The translations under genes and the position numbers were made by a program. From Endobugula sp965225895 (GTDB taxonomy: Bacteria > Pseudomonadota > Gammaproteobacteria > Pseudomonadales > Cellvibrionaceae), in the NCBI GenBank assembly GCA_965225895.1, contig CBDDBR010000010.1:1-45103 (forward strand): DNA of 45,103 bases, read 5' to 3'. Within the stretch, counting starts at the first letter, position 1; every line of letters starts with the position of its first letter. The notes under the pieces are model-generated. The model saw only the letters and a program-made list of their open reading frames with translations. It was not told where the DNA came from and did not search any database. Below, one piece after another: positions 16,508 to 23,600 of the stretch.

Positions 16508-17698
16508 CTAGCCGATTTTTAAAACATCGGACTGTTCACCCAATACCCCAAGTTGCTCGTTAAGCTGTTCAATCTTTTTAGAGACCTCCTCGGATGTATC
16601 GCCAGACGACACCAACACCTCTAGCTCAGCTTCTATTGCTTGTCGTCTGCGGTCTAAGGCTTCTAATTCGGAGTCGATCTGTTCACGGGTCAAGTCTTGA
16701 GCGCGTAGGCGTAAGGCTTCTAATTCGCCTGTCAATTGCGCTTCATCAAGCAGCTGGCTACTACGCTCTTGAGCAAGTAGGCGTTCTGCTTCTGCTGCTT
16801 GAGAGGCTGTTATTGTGCCATCCTCTACCGCGTCTGTGAGTAACTTGATATTGGCTTCATATTCATCGATCTTTTTACGACTTTTCTCAAGTTGCTGGAA
16901 TAATTCTTCCTCGGCTGCACTGGTTAGCTTTGCCGATAACCCCAAATCTTTCTGAGAATTAAATTGAATATCGTAGGCTTTTTGTAATTCGTCGCGTAAT
17001 TGCTTCTCAGCCGCTAATGCTTTGGCGTTGTCCTCAATTTTTCGTGTGGCTTCCTCAGAGCTAATTGTCCCCGCCGCTAGTTCCTGATTCAAGTCACGAT
17101 AAGTATCAACGAATACGCCTAATCGCTCGGCTGCTTCATTTTGAGCGCGTGATAAATCTGCAACAATAGCTAATCCAACCGCTGCAAGTGCTGTCAAGGC
17201 TATTCCTGTTGGTCCTAGTGCTTCAATCGCCTGAACAGCTGAAGGTACAATCCCGTCAAATGCAACCTTTAGCCGTGGGATGGCTTCTGCGAGTTGGGGG
17301 ATTTCTGCAACTAATGATAGGTTACGCTCAACATCCGCTGACCCAAATGCACCCGCCGCCCCGCCAATCCCGCGTATAGCCGTTTCTTGATCCCCAAACA
17401 GCCCAACATCTTTTGATACCCTATCAAAGTTTTTATCAGCCTCAATAAGTTTTCTGCGCTCACCGTATTTATCATTGACCCGCTCAACTTCGTCACGTAA
17501 TTCACGCTCAGCGTCCACAGCTTCTTTGTACTGGCGAACCAAATCTTTCATGGCATCGCTAGCAGTATCTGTCGACCTTGCCGAATCTTTGATGTCCTTG
17601 GATAGCCGTTTCTGCTCTTTGTGTAAATCGGCTATCTGTTTCTCGGCATCCTTGCTCCCTTGCGTCTCAAGGATTAATCTGGTTTTTACATCGACCAT
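16508..17698 (-). CDS. Tape measure protein, N-terminal part
   Basis: 396 residues: N-terminal coiled coil (1-100), a hydrophobic segment (GPTGIALTALAAVGLAIVAD, about residues 164-183) and further coiled coil. This is the usual make-up of siphovirus tape measures, which set tail length and exit with the DNA. It is short for the family. The end reads GTT TTA AAA ATC GGC TAG, and the coiled coil continues in the +1 frame at 15676-16518. A shift on the A-run (lysine codon re-pairing AAA to AAA) would join them. GGAGATGT precedes ATG 17698. Confidence 0.75.
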   Translation of the reverse strand: MVDVKTRLILETQGSKDAEKQIADLHKEQKRLSKDIKDSARSTDTASDAMKDLVRQYKEAVDAERELRDEVERVNDKYGERRKLIEADKNFDRVSKDVGLFGDQETAIRGIGGAAGAFGSADVERNLSLVAEIPQLAEAIPRLKVAFDGIVPSAVQAIEALGPTGIALTALAAVGLAIVADLSRAQNEAAERLGVFVDTYRDLNQELAAGTISSEEATRKIEDNAKALAAEKQLRDELQKAYDIQFNSQKDLGLSAKLTSAAEEELFQQLEKSRKKIDEYEANIKLLTDAVEDGTITASQAAEAERLLAQERSSQLLDEAQLTGELEALRLRAQDLTREQIDSELEALDRRRQAIEAELEVLVSSGDTSEEVSKKIEQLNEQLGVLGEQSDVLKIG

Positions 17699-17713
17699 AG
17701 TACATCTCCAAAA

Positions 17714-17736
17714 TAAAAAGCCCCCAATTGGGAGCT
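17714..17736 (-). terminator. Intrinsic terminator downstream of the inserted membrane-protein gene
   Basis: On the minus strand AGCTCCC-AATT-GGGGGCT is followed by TTTTT. It ends the transcript of the gene at 17770-18240 and lies before the tape-measure gene, so late transcription entering from upstream must read through it. Confidence 0.85.
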
Positions 17737-17769
17737 ATATGTGTGGTTAACTGTTGCGGTCATAATAGG

Positions 17770-18240
17770 TTAAAGATCAATAATCCCTTCATCGCGCATA
17801 CAGGCGAATAAGGTCGAATCGTACTTAGCAGACATAGAACCAATCGTCTCGCCAGAATATACACATTTATCCATAATTTGATCTATTTTAGATGTATAGT
17901 ACAGGTCGCTAGATAAATCCCCACACCCAGATGGTGTTTCAAATTTATCATTATGATACTTGGCGCACCATAATATAAATGATGTTCTAGCAAAGCGTAC
18001 ATCCTCTTTAGGAACTTCAACTAACACAAACCAAGTAGCGTATATCAAGATTGCGGATGTGAGAAATAACATAGCTTGCACCCAGAATCTACGCAAGAAT
18101 GGCTTAGGGGGATGTTTTTCATCTAATTGCTTAAGCCACTTCTCAGCAGTCGGGTGATGTATGCTCTTTAGAATTTTACGTGCTTTATCAATTTGCCCAT
18201 CTTGAACATAGGCTTTCGCAGAGCGCATCTTATCTTCCAT
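17770..18240 (-). CDS. Single-pass membrane protein of the inserted cassette
   Basis: 156 residues. The N-terminal part (1-45) resembles a TPR-like helical hairpin (AYVQDGQIDKARKILKSI). One membrane segment follows (about 53-74, FWVQAMLFLTSAILIYATWFVL). The outer part has four cysteines (ILWCAKY, SGCGD, DKCVY, FACMRD) that could form disulphides. It has its own promoter and terminator inside the tail region, typical of a moron expressed in lysogens, for example for superinfection exclusion. The function is inferred from context only. GGGAGG precedes ATG 18240. Confidence 0.6.
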   Translation of the reverse strand: MEDKMRSAKAYVQDGQIDKARKILKSIHHPTAEKWLKQLDEKHPPKPFLRRFWVQAMLFLTSAILIYATWFVLVEVPKEDVRFARTSFILWCAKYHNDKFETPSGCGDLSSDLYYTSKIDQIMDKCVYSGETIGSMSAKYDSTLFACMRDEGIIDL

Positions 18241-18250
18241 ACTATCCTCC

Positions 18251-18356
18251 CGTAAGTAGTTACGTAAAGTATAGCATTAATCGACTACGCAATAATAAAT
18301 AGTTACGACATTCAAACCATTAATCAATAGTGCAATAAGTAGTTACGAGGTATAAT
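18251..18356. promoter_or_regulatory. Divergent promoter with three operators
   Basis: Operators CGTAAGTAGTTACG (18251-18264, exact), AATAAATAGTTACG (18294-18307) and AATAAGTAGTTACG (18334-18347) are about 43 and 40 bp apart, roughly four helical turns. On the minus strand TATACT (18273-18268) puts the first operator at the transcription start and the second on the -35. On the plus strand TATAAT (18351-18356) has the third operator in its spacer. A repressor binding here would silence both directions. Confidence 0.7.
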
Positions 18357-18380
18357 TAGGGTATCGAATAAGTTGAGAGC

Positions 18381-18406
18381 AAAAGCCCCGCGTAAACGAG
18401 GCTTTT
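18381..18406 (+). terminator. Leader hairpin before the plus-strand cassette
   Basis: AAAAGCC (18381-18387) pairs with GGCTTTT (18400-18406), giving a terminator-like hairpin ending in TTTT, 43 bp before the first gene. It lies inside the leader of the plus transcript, so it may attenuate it, or block transcripts entering from the left. Confidence 0.5.
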
Positions 18407-18448
18407 GGTGAAACTCTCACGAATATTATCCCAACAAGGAGTTTTATC

Positions 18449-18718
18449 ATGAGCGATAGCTATGATAACAATAAATCTATTGTACCGCAAGAAATCAGTA
18501 CATTAAGTCTAAGTAATGCTATAAGTAAATTAACCCCTCGCCAGCGTGTCGTTGTATCAGATTACATCGCGCTATTACACCAAGAACCAACCCCTACAAA
18601 TAAATACCACCTAAAATTGTTTTGGGATTTACTTGAGGATCGCTTGACCCTTGATGAGTATTTCGCATTCCGTGCCGATTTTGACATTGACAATCCCTAT
18701 CAAGGCGGTGAGTCATGA
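18449..18718 (+). CDS. Hypothetical protein of the inserted cassette
   Basis: 89 residues. The middle (LTPRQRVVVSDYIALL) resembles the start of a sigma-region-4-like helix, but a full HTH is not visible. It overlaps the following RhuM-like gene by ATGA at 18715, so the two are coupled. The ribosome site AAGGAG lies before ATG 18449. Confidence 0.6.
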   Translation: MSDSYDNNKSIVPQEISTLSLSNAISKLTPRQRVVVSDYIALLHQEPTPTNKYHLKLFWDLLEDRLTLDEYFAFRADFDIDNPYQGGES

Positions 18719-19584
18719 ACCTCAATATCCCCTACAACGAGAAACAACTCAGTGTGATTTCAGATAATAATGATGTCTGGATCACTCAGAAGCAGATTGC
18801 TGAATTATTTGATGTTGATGTTAGAACAGTCAGCGATCATATCAAGCGCATTCTGGAAGATGATGAGTTAGATAATTCAGTTGTCCGTAAATATCGGATA
18901 ACTGCCAGCGATGGTAAACGCTACAACACGGCTCACTATAACATTGATATGGTGATTGCTATCGGCTATCGCGTCAACTCCAAGAAAGCGACTAAATTTC
19001 GCAAGTGGGCAACCACTGTTTTGACGACCTATCTAAATGAAGGCGTAGCGGTTAATCCCAAACTTGCCGAAGCCAATCCCGAAAAGGTGCAAGATAACTT
19101 TTACACCCAGTTCAGCCCGTCTATGAAGAAGCACCTCAGCAAACACGGACACACCGCGCAGTATAAAGAATCGCGATTAGAGAACATCACCGAGCGCAAA
19201 GCCCTATCCTCTGAATTAATCCGCACCATCGAAGGCAATCCCAACTGGGGCGCAATCATGGGATTGTTTCACATCACGCTGACAGGCAAGACGAAGAAGC
19301 AACTCCTCGCCAATTATGAACACGCCACCAAACAAACCTCCGCAATTGATGCCCTCGGCTCGATGGTCGTTAATCAAATGAATGTTTTGATGCAATCCTT
19401 GCGGATGAATCTCGAAAAGTACCCTGATGATTACATCCCTAACGAGGTACACGCGGAGCAAATTCAACGCTTGATTGAACGCTACAGCGCACCATTACGC
19501 TTGCAACTACAGCTATTGTCCGATGATTTGGGCGTACCTGTGGAGCAACTCGGTGAAAATTCTCGTAAAAATCGACTATTATAA
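18715..19584 (+). CDS. RhuM-family protein
   Basis: 289 residues. The N-terminal part (about 1-110) matches the RhuM family pattern: VWITQKQIAELFDVDVRTVSDHI, then a YNIDMVIAIGYRVNSKKATKFRKWAT motif. RhuM proteins are common on prophages and islands. The HTH-like start suggests DNA binding, but their role is not settled. The C-terminal half is helical and without a recognised catalytic motif. It is transcribed against the surrounding tail genes, from the operator-controlled promoter at 18351. Confidence 0.8.
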   Translation: MNLNIPYNEKQLSVISDNNDVWITQKQIAELFDVDVRTVSDHIKRILEDDELDNSVVRKYRITASDGKRYNTAHYNIDMVIAIGYRVNSKKATKFRKWATTVLTTYLNEGVAVNPKLAEANPEKVQDNFYTQFSPSMKKHLSKHGHTAQYKESRLENITERKALSSELIRTIEGNPNWGAIMGLFHITLTGKTKKQLLANYEHATKQTSAIDALGSMVVNQMNVLMQSLRMNLEKYPDDYIPNEVHAEQIQRLIERYSAPLRLQLQLLSDDLGVPVEQLGENSRKNRLL

Positions 19585-19603
19585 ATAAAAAGGAGTAAGT
19601 AAG

Positions 19604-19810
19604 ATGGCTGAATTTGAAACGCATACCCGTTATCCAGTGCATATCTATCATGGATCAAATAAGACAACCTACACATTCGCAACACCATTGACAAAAGCTA
19701 CATGGGAATTCAACGGGATTAAACGTTGCATCGCATTGTTAGAAAGCGAGACGGGGGTTAAAGAGTATAGCTTAATCCCTATTGATTCATTACAGCTTGA
19801 AGATAAATAA
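19604..19810 (+). CDS. Small hypothetical protein of the inserted cassette
   Basis: 68 residues with alternating strands, possibly a small beta-sheet protein. AAAAGGAGTAAGTAAG precedes ATG 19604. Its TAA stop (19808-19810) lies in an operator-like site that also contains the stop of the convergent gene. Confidence 0.6.
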   Translation: MAEFETHTRYPVHIYHGSNKTTYTFATPLTKATWEFNGIKRCIALLESETGVKEYSLIPIDSLQLEDK

Positions 19811-19819
19811 CTACTTAAG
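19806..19819. promoter_or_regulatory. 14-bp operator-like site at a convergent stop junction
   Basis: AATAACTACTTAAG matches the consensus at 12 of 14 positions and contains the stop codons of both converging genes (19808-19810 plus, 19815-19817 minus). A promoter is unlikely here, so a bound protein would act as a roadblock. A GGGCGGA...TCCGCCC hairpin follows directly at about 19820-19840. Confidence 0.45.
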
Positions 19820-19961
19820 GGGCGGATTTTGTTTCCGCCCTCTGCATATCCTCATGCTCCATCGTGTCCTGCTCACCACGCGATGCAACATTAAACATTG
19901 CCCCAACAAAGCCAGCTACAAAGAAGCTCAAGACAAACCATACAAGCAATAACTCAATCAT
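19815..19961 (-). CDS. Small membrane protein (48 aa)
   Basis: The reverse-strand frame from ATG 19961 to TAA 19815 encodes 48 residues with one membrane helix at the N-terminus (IELLLVWFVLSFFVAGFVGA) and an acidic tail. AAGGA lies 8 nt before the start. It sits at the end of the chaperone cluster before the inserted cassette. It could be a small holin-like or inhibitor protein; the family is unknown. Confidence 0.55.
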   Translation of the reverse strand: MIELLLVWFVLSFFVAGFVGAMFNVASRGEQDTMEHEDMQRAETKSAP

Positions 19962-19975
19962 GATCGAATCCTTTT

Positions 19976-20119
19976 CTACAACAACCGCTTGCCCTCTTTT
20001 GCCTTATCAAAGATGCTGACAGGCTCAACGAATCCCGCAAGCGGTGCAAAATACTCAACCCACAGCGCGATATTCTTCATGATGTACATATCGTGCCAAT
20101 AACTATCAGGTTGATCCAT
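19976..20119 (-). CDS. Small hypothetical protein before the tape measure region
   Basis: 47 residues from ATG 20119, with GGTGGGG as ribosome site. Aromatic-rich start (DQPDSYWHDMYIMKNIALW). A small gene at this place, between the tail chaperone and tape measure, is common in siphoviruses. A longer frame from 20182 overlaps the chaperone and is not needed. Confidence 0.5.
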   Translation of the reverse strand: MDQPDSYWHDMYIMKNIALWVEYFAPLAGFVEPVSIFDKAKEGKRLL

Positions 20120-20144
20120 AACCCCACCTGCGTACCCGTAATGT

Positions 20145-20401
20145 TTATTTATTGATATATTCGGCATACATACGCTTGACATCGCTTATATCATGATAAA
20201 AGCCATAGTCTTTTAGTGCTGCCTCAACATCATCACGGTTGGGCGTTTGCGATGGGTTAATGAAGTAATTCATCCACTCATCAGCATCTAGCCGTTGCTT
20301 GCGTCGCTTATCTTGGACGGCTTCGCTTTTTTTTGGCTGTCGGTTAATTCGCTTGCTGGCAATAGATCAGGGTCTTGCTGTGTCGCTTTGACGGACAGCA
20401 T
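20145..20401 (-). CDS. Tail assembly chaperone extension (-1 frameshift product)
   Basis: Starts at ATG 20401 (MLSVKATQQ), reads to CAA AAA AAA at the A8 tract (20334-20327), and after a -1 slip continues as SEAVQDKRRKQRLDADEWMNYF to a TAA at 20145-20147. Without the slip translation ends at 20288. The heptamer A AAA AAA is a standard -1 slippery site. Siphovirus tail chaperones (lambda gpG/gpGT type) use such a shift between tail tube and tape measure, where this gene lies. It overlaps the gene at 20367-20699, whose frame equals the post-slip frame but is blocked by a TGA at 20367. Confidence 0.65.
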
Positions 20402-20699
20402 ATAGCTGGTTCGCCCATAATACGTACAAATCCTCATGGGCGTTCCAAAAGCCATCAGAGAACGCGATAACCGTTTCTTTGGTTGCATCACCATTGCAGG
20501 GGATAGGGAAACCCATATCCCCATTTACAGTATCCACTAGATACAACATGGTGAGCGCAATATCCAATAGATTCTTGTCCTCGCCATCAGGCATCGACCA
20601 ATACCCCACCATTTGGCGCAAGTCCGTTAGACGCAACCGATTGCGAGCCGTAGCAGGTTTAAATGTAATGCTGACATTGTTGTAATCTAGTGTGGACAT
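20367..20699 (-). CDS. Tail assembly chaperone, short form
   Basis: 110 residues, acidic, directly after the tail tube gene and sharing its junction base (20699). Its end runs over the start of the frameshifted gene at 20401. A protein of this size at this place is the usual short chaperone, which together with the frameshifted long form wraps the tape measure during tail assembly. No sequence family was recognised, so the call rests on order and on the A8 slip site downstream. Confidence 0.65.
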   Translation of the reverse strand: MSTLDYNNVSITFKPATARNRLRLTDLRQMVGYWSMPDGEDKNLLDIALTMLYLVDTVNGDMGFPIPCNGDATKETVIAFSDGFWNAHEDLYVLWANQLYAVRQSDTARP

Positions 20700-21535
20700 T
20701 ATGCGACCTCGTAAAGTGCTGTGGTTACATTTTCATTCGTTTGTGCGGTAAATGTAACATCGCCTGACGTTACCCCAACTGAGAGCGTCGAGGGTGTGCC
20801 ACCTGCCGAGCCATCCCATGCAATCACTTGCTCATTAGCGTTAAGGCTTTGAGTTGGTGTGAAATCTGTGTCGGAGTTATTCTGACGGAAAATATCAAAG
20901 GTTGGGATTTTTTCACTAAAGAATACAAATCCGCCTGCTTGAGTCGTTCCGTGTGTACCTGTTGCCAGCGGAGTGCCCCAAGGTAAAACACTTGCACGGT
21001 TTACTGTCACGTTGAACGTATGAAGCGATGCGTTTGCCCCGGTGGACATTGCCCCTGGTCCTTGATACCCAACTGTACACAATGGGAATATCACATTAGC
21101 ATAGCCGTTACCTTCTTCACCTGACACGGTAGAGACACCGCGTTGTGTCAAGAGTAGGAAAATATCTGCAAATGCGCGATTCGCAGGATCAAGGAGGAAG
21201 AAATCATAGATACTCTGCCCGTCTACTTCGGTAGTCCCTTGAACAGCGTCCACAAATGTACCCGTAAAATCCGCAAAGGTTAGATCGAAGGTAGGCAAGG
21301 CGTTACCCGCAAACTGAATCGCGCCACGTACCCCATTGTCGCCGGGAATCTGTAGAATCTCGGCAGCAGGAAGCGTGATATTTGCCGCGTTTGCCCCTTT
21401 AAGTATGGACATGCCCGATACGCTACCCGCAGCAGGTAATGCCCCATAGGGTCGACCATTTGTGGATAGAACAAATTGCACACGTTCAAATCCAGCCTGT
21501 AGCCATTGATCGATATTGGTTAATGATGTCGCCAT
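20699..21535 (-). CDS. Major tail (tube) protein
   Basis: 278 residues, beta-rich, following the tail terminator gene and preceding the chaperone, the standard tail-tube position. The C-terminal 45 residues (DGSAGGTPSTLSVGVTSGDVTFTAQ...) look like an added small beta domain of the kind found on siphovirus tube proteins. GGAGCATAAAACT precedes ATG 21535. Confidence 0.75.
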   Translation of the reverse strand: MATSLTNIDQWLQAGFERVQFVLSTNGRPYGALPAAGSVSGMSILKGANAANITLPAAEILQIPGDNGVRGAIQFAGNALPTFDLTFADFTGTFVDAVQGTTEVDGQSIYDFFLLDPANRAFADIFLLLTQRGVSTVSGEEGNGYANVIFPLCTVGYQGPGAMSTGANASLHTFNVTVNRASVLPWGTPLATGTHGTTQAGGFVFFSEKIPTFDIFRQNNSDTDFTPTQSLNANEQVIAWDGSAGGTPSTLSVGVTSGDVTFTAQTNENVTTALYEVA

Positions 21536-21547
21536 AGTTTTATGCTC

Positions 21548-22006
21548 CTATATTGATTGACGGTATACGACCTCATGCCGAAATCGAACACCGATATAAT
21601 TCTGTGTGTTATCACGAGCGTATAGCTCCACGTCGCCAGTATCAGCCGTGACACGGTGAGACAAAACGCCTGTTGTGTTTAAGTCATAAATACCAAACGC
21701 ACTCAAAACAGACGGTATACAATCCGCTGTATTGTCGCGCTCTGTTGCTTTTACGTCGTCGGTATCTTCGGTTGTGTAGGTATAGACATCGGTGATGTAT
21801 TCGCGTGTAACCAGATTTGCGTCACTCGATAATGGCTCACTCGATAGCTGAATGCCGCGCGTGACGATTACAGCGGGTAAGTCTGCACTATTAAATCCAC
21901 CATCAGGCTCATGCTTATAGCCCGTTGGTGTGCCTAACGCGCTTGGAAAGCTAATCAGCGCATACCCTGCTATGATTTCCTCTTGAATCGCTTGGATGTC
22001 TGTCAT
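21548..22006 (-). CDS. Tail terminator / tail completion protein
   Basis: 152 residues of the size and position of tail terminator proteins, which cap the growing tube and join it to the head. Mixed alpha-beta composition; strands near VELYARDNTQNYIGVRFRHEVVY. Its start overlaps the preceding gene by 4 nt (ATGA). Confidence 0.6.
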   Translation of the reverse strand: MTDIQAIQEEIIAGYALISFPSALGTPTGYKHEPDGGFNSADLPAVIVTRGIQLSSEPLSSDANLVTREYITDVYTYTTEDTDDVKATERDNTADCIPSVLSAFGIYDLNTTGVLSHRVTADTGDVELYARDNTQNYIGVRFRHEVVYRQSI

Positions 22007-22470
22007 CGAATTAAACGCCTTGTGACTGTACCGAATTTAGAAAGTTTTGAAGCCAATCGCTTATCATAGGCTTTCAAGAAGTCCTCAAAAGCGATACTTA
22101 CGGTGGTTGTTGCTAAGTTCCACCGCCCACGATGAATGTCCGCTTGGAATTGTGCGGCTGTACTCACCGCTTGCGCCAATGACCCTACGACGAATGATGT
22201 ATAGTCCGTGTCATTGCTCACCACTACGGCGAAACTGTTAGGGCTTATCGGTTGGATAAACGCCTTCCATCCACGCCGTAACTTAAACGTGCGGACATAC
22301 TTCTGATTCGGTAGCTTAGGCGGATATACACGCAAGGTATCTAACAAGGGTTCGCGAATATCCCCAAAGGCTTCACGCCCTGTCTCAAGCGCAATTTTGG
22401 GAAAGTCCTTTGCCAGTTGCTCAAGTCCAAATGCGGATGCGAAATTAGATTCATATCGTTGCCGTATCAT
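22003..22470 (-). CDS. Head-tail joining protein (HK97 gp10-like position)
   Basis: 155 residues, basic, with a LAKDFPKIALETGREAF start and a VVVSNDTDYTSFVVGSLAQ segment similar in layout to HK97 gp10-type neck proteins. It is the third of three connector-sized genes between capsid and tail tube. ATGA overlap with both neighbours. Confidence 0.6.
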   Translation of the reverse strand: MIRQRYESNFASAFGLEQLAKDFPKIALETGREAFGDIREPLLDTLRVYPPKLPNQKYVRTFKLRRGWKAFIQPISPNSFAVVVSNDTDYTSFVVGSLAQAVSTAAQFQADIHRGRWNLATTTVSIAFEDFLKAYDKRLASKLSKFGTVTRRLIR

Positions 22471-22826
22471 GTGATATTGAACAAACTATCTTCCTCATCA
22501 ATGCCGAGGTTGATCGTTCCCATCGTTGCTGTATTGACATTTAACCCTGTTTTATACCCCCACGTCTTTTCAAGTGCTTGAAGATGCTCAAACCATTGCT
22601 GGCTAGACTTACTGTCACCTGTGCGACTGTTAGCAGTCGATACCTTTTGCGCGGCAGTTCCTAATAATGCACGGATTGCGAAATAGATTGTTTTATCTAA
22701 ATCGCTATCGGCATCGTTATCATAGAGGTATTGCAGATAGCTATCGCCTAACTCGGGGCTTGCCGTGTCGATATCGCCCGTATTATTCCGAATGTGTGTG
22801 ATCTGCGCTGTTGTCAGAGTCGCCAT
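22467..22826 (-). CDS. Head-tail connector (gp6-like adaptor)
   Basis: 119 residues, helical (ITHIRNNTGDIDTASPELGDSYLQYLYDN...IYFAIRALLGTAA), in keeping with gp6-type adaptor proteins that sit under the portal. ATG 22826 was chosen because AAAGG lies 8 nt upstream; ATG 22832 is also possible. Confidence 0.6.
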   Translation of the reverse strand: MATLTTAQITHIRNNTGDIDTASPELGDSYLQYLYDNDADSDLDKTIYFAIRALLGTAAQKVSTANSRTGDSKSSQQWFEHLQALEKTWGYKTGLNVNTATMGTINLGIDEEDSLFNIT

Positions 22827-23115
22827 TGTCATCACCTTTCATCAACAAGGCTTCAAGTTCTGGCTTTGTCCATTTACCTGACGCAACCAACGCGCGAACC
22901 GAAGCCAATGCATCTGACTCCGATTCATTCGAGGCAACAGGAACACGATCAAGCCAATTAGCGACATTGTGCAATTGTTCGCGTCTCAAGATGTCTTTAT
23001 CTTTATGCGTTCTGGGCATTGGTGTGAAATCTAAGCCCGTCAACTCTTTAAACCGCGCTTCAATTCGATTCACAAGTGCTTCTGTTTGTATCGCTAACGC
23101 TTCTCTGCTTGCCAT
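22783..23115 (-). CDS. Small head-region protein
   Basis: 110 residues with a helical N-terminal part and an acidic, low-complexity tail (GDDNGDSDNSADHTHSE). It overlaps the next gene by 44 bp. It is possibly a head completion or adaptor-associated protein. No family recognised. Confidence 0.5.
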   Translation of the reverse strand: MASREALAIQTEALVNRIEARFKELTGLDFTPMPRTHKDKDILRREQLHNVANWLDRVPVASNESESDALASVRALVASGKWTKPELEALLMKGDDNGDSDNSADHTHSE

Positions 23116-23134
23116 GTGATAATGCTCCTATTGT

Positions 23135-23551
23135 TTATACGTCTGATAGCGCAACTGAACCCGTATTACTGATGATGTACCAGCGTGTTGCACTTAACGC
23201 AACAACTTCAAGTCGTTCGCCTAGTAAGTTAAATGTTGCAGTATTGTTTGTGCCATCCCATGTTACGCCAGATGGAAGTGTAACGGTGTGAGCAGCTGTC
23301 CCTGTTAAACTTGAATCAAGGATTGTCAGACGATCCCCTGCCGTTGGTGCGTCAAGTGTGGCAGCAATGATCGTACTTGCATGATTTAACAGCACAATGC
23401 CATTATTGATCGTGATTGCGCCAGTTACCGTTAATTCTTGAGATTGGTTATGGTCGCCTGTCACATTACCTGTCAAGTTACCTGTGATTCCGTTGGTGAC
23501 TTTGGCGGTCCGTGCAACCAATTGATTTACATCTAGTTTATTTTGTACCAT
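23135..23551 (-). CDS. Putative head decoration protein with fibre-like beta domain
   Basis: 138 residues. A short helical start is followed by a beta-rich region (GAITINNGIVLLNH...AGDRLTILDSSLTGTAAHTVTLPSG...RLEVVALSATRWYIISNTG). The pattern strongly resembles the repeat unit of the tail fibre at 10107-11414. Its place right after the major capsid gene suggests a capsid-surface decoration protein that could bind carbohydrates. A terminator-like hairpin separates it from the capsid gene. Confidence 0.6.
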   Translation of the reverse strand: MVQNKLDVNQLVARTAKVTNGITGNLTGNVTGDHNQSQELTVTGAITINNGIVLLNHASTIIAATLDAPTAGDRLTILDSSLTGTAAHTVTLPSGVTWDGTNNTATFNLLGERLEVVALSATRWYIISNTGSVALSDV

Positions 23552-23564
23552 TTGTAATCCTCCT

Positions 23565-23592
23565 GTAAGAAAGCCCTCAACTAACGAGGGCT
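23565..23592 (-). terminator. Hairpin after the major capsid gene
   Basis: On the minus strand AGCCCTC-GTTAGTT-GAGGGCT is followed by TTCTT. A partial terminator here would raise capsid expression relative to downstream genes. Confidence 0.7.
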
Positions 23593-23600
23593 ATCTATCC

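Noticed and set aside
16254..16508. Basic open frame reached by a -1 shift from the tape measure (T TTA AAA)
   Set aside because: The slippery heptamer is good, but the frame encodes an unnatural Lys/Pro/His-rich stretch. The +1 frame gives a convincing coiled coil.
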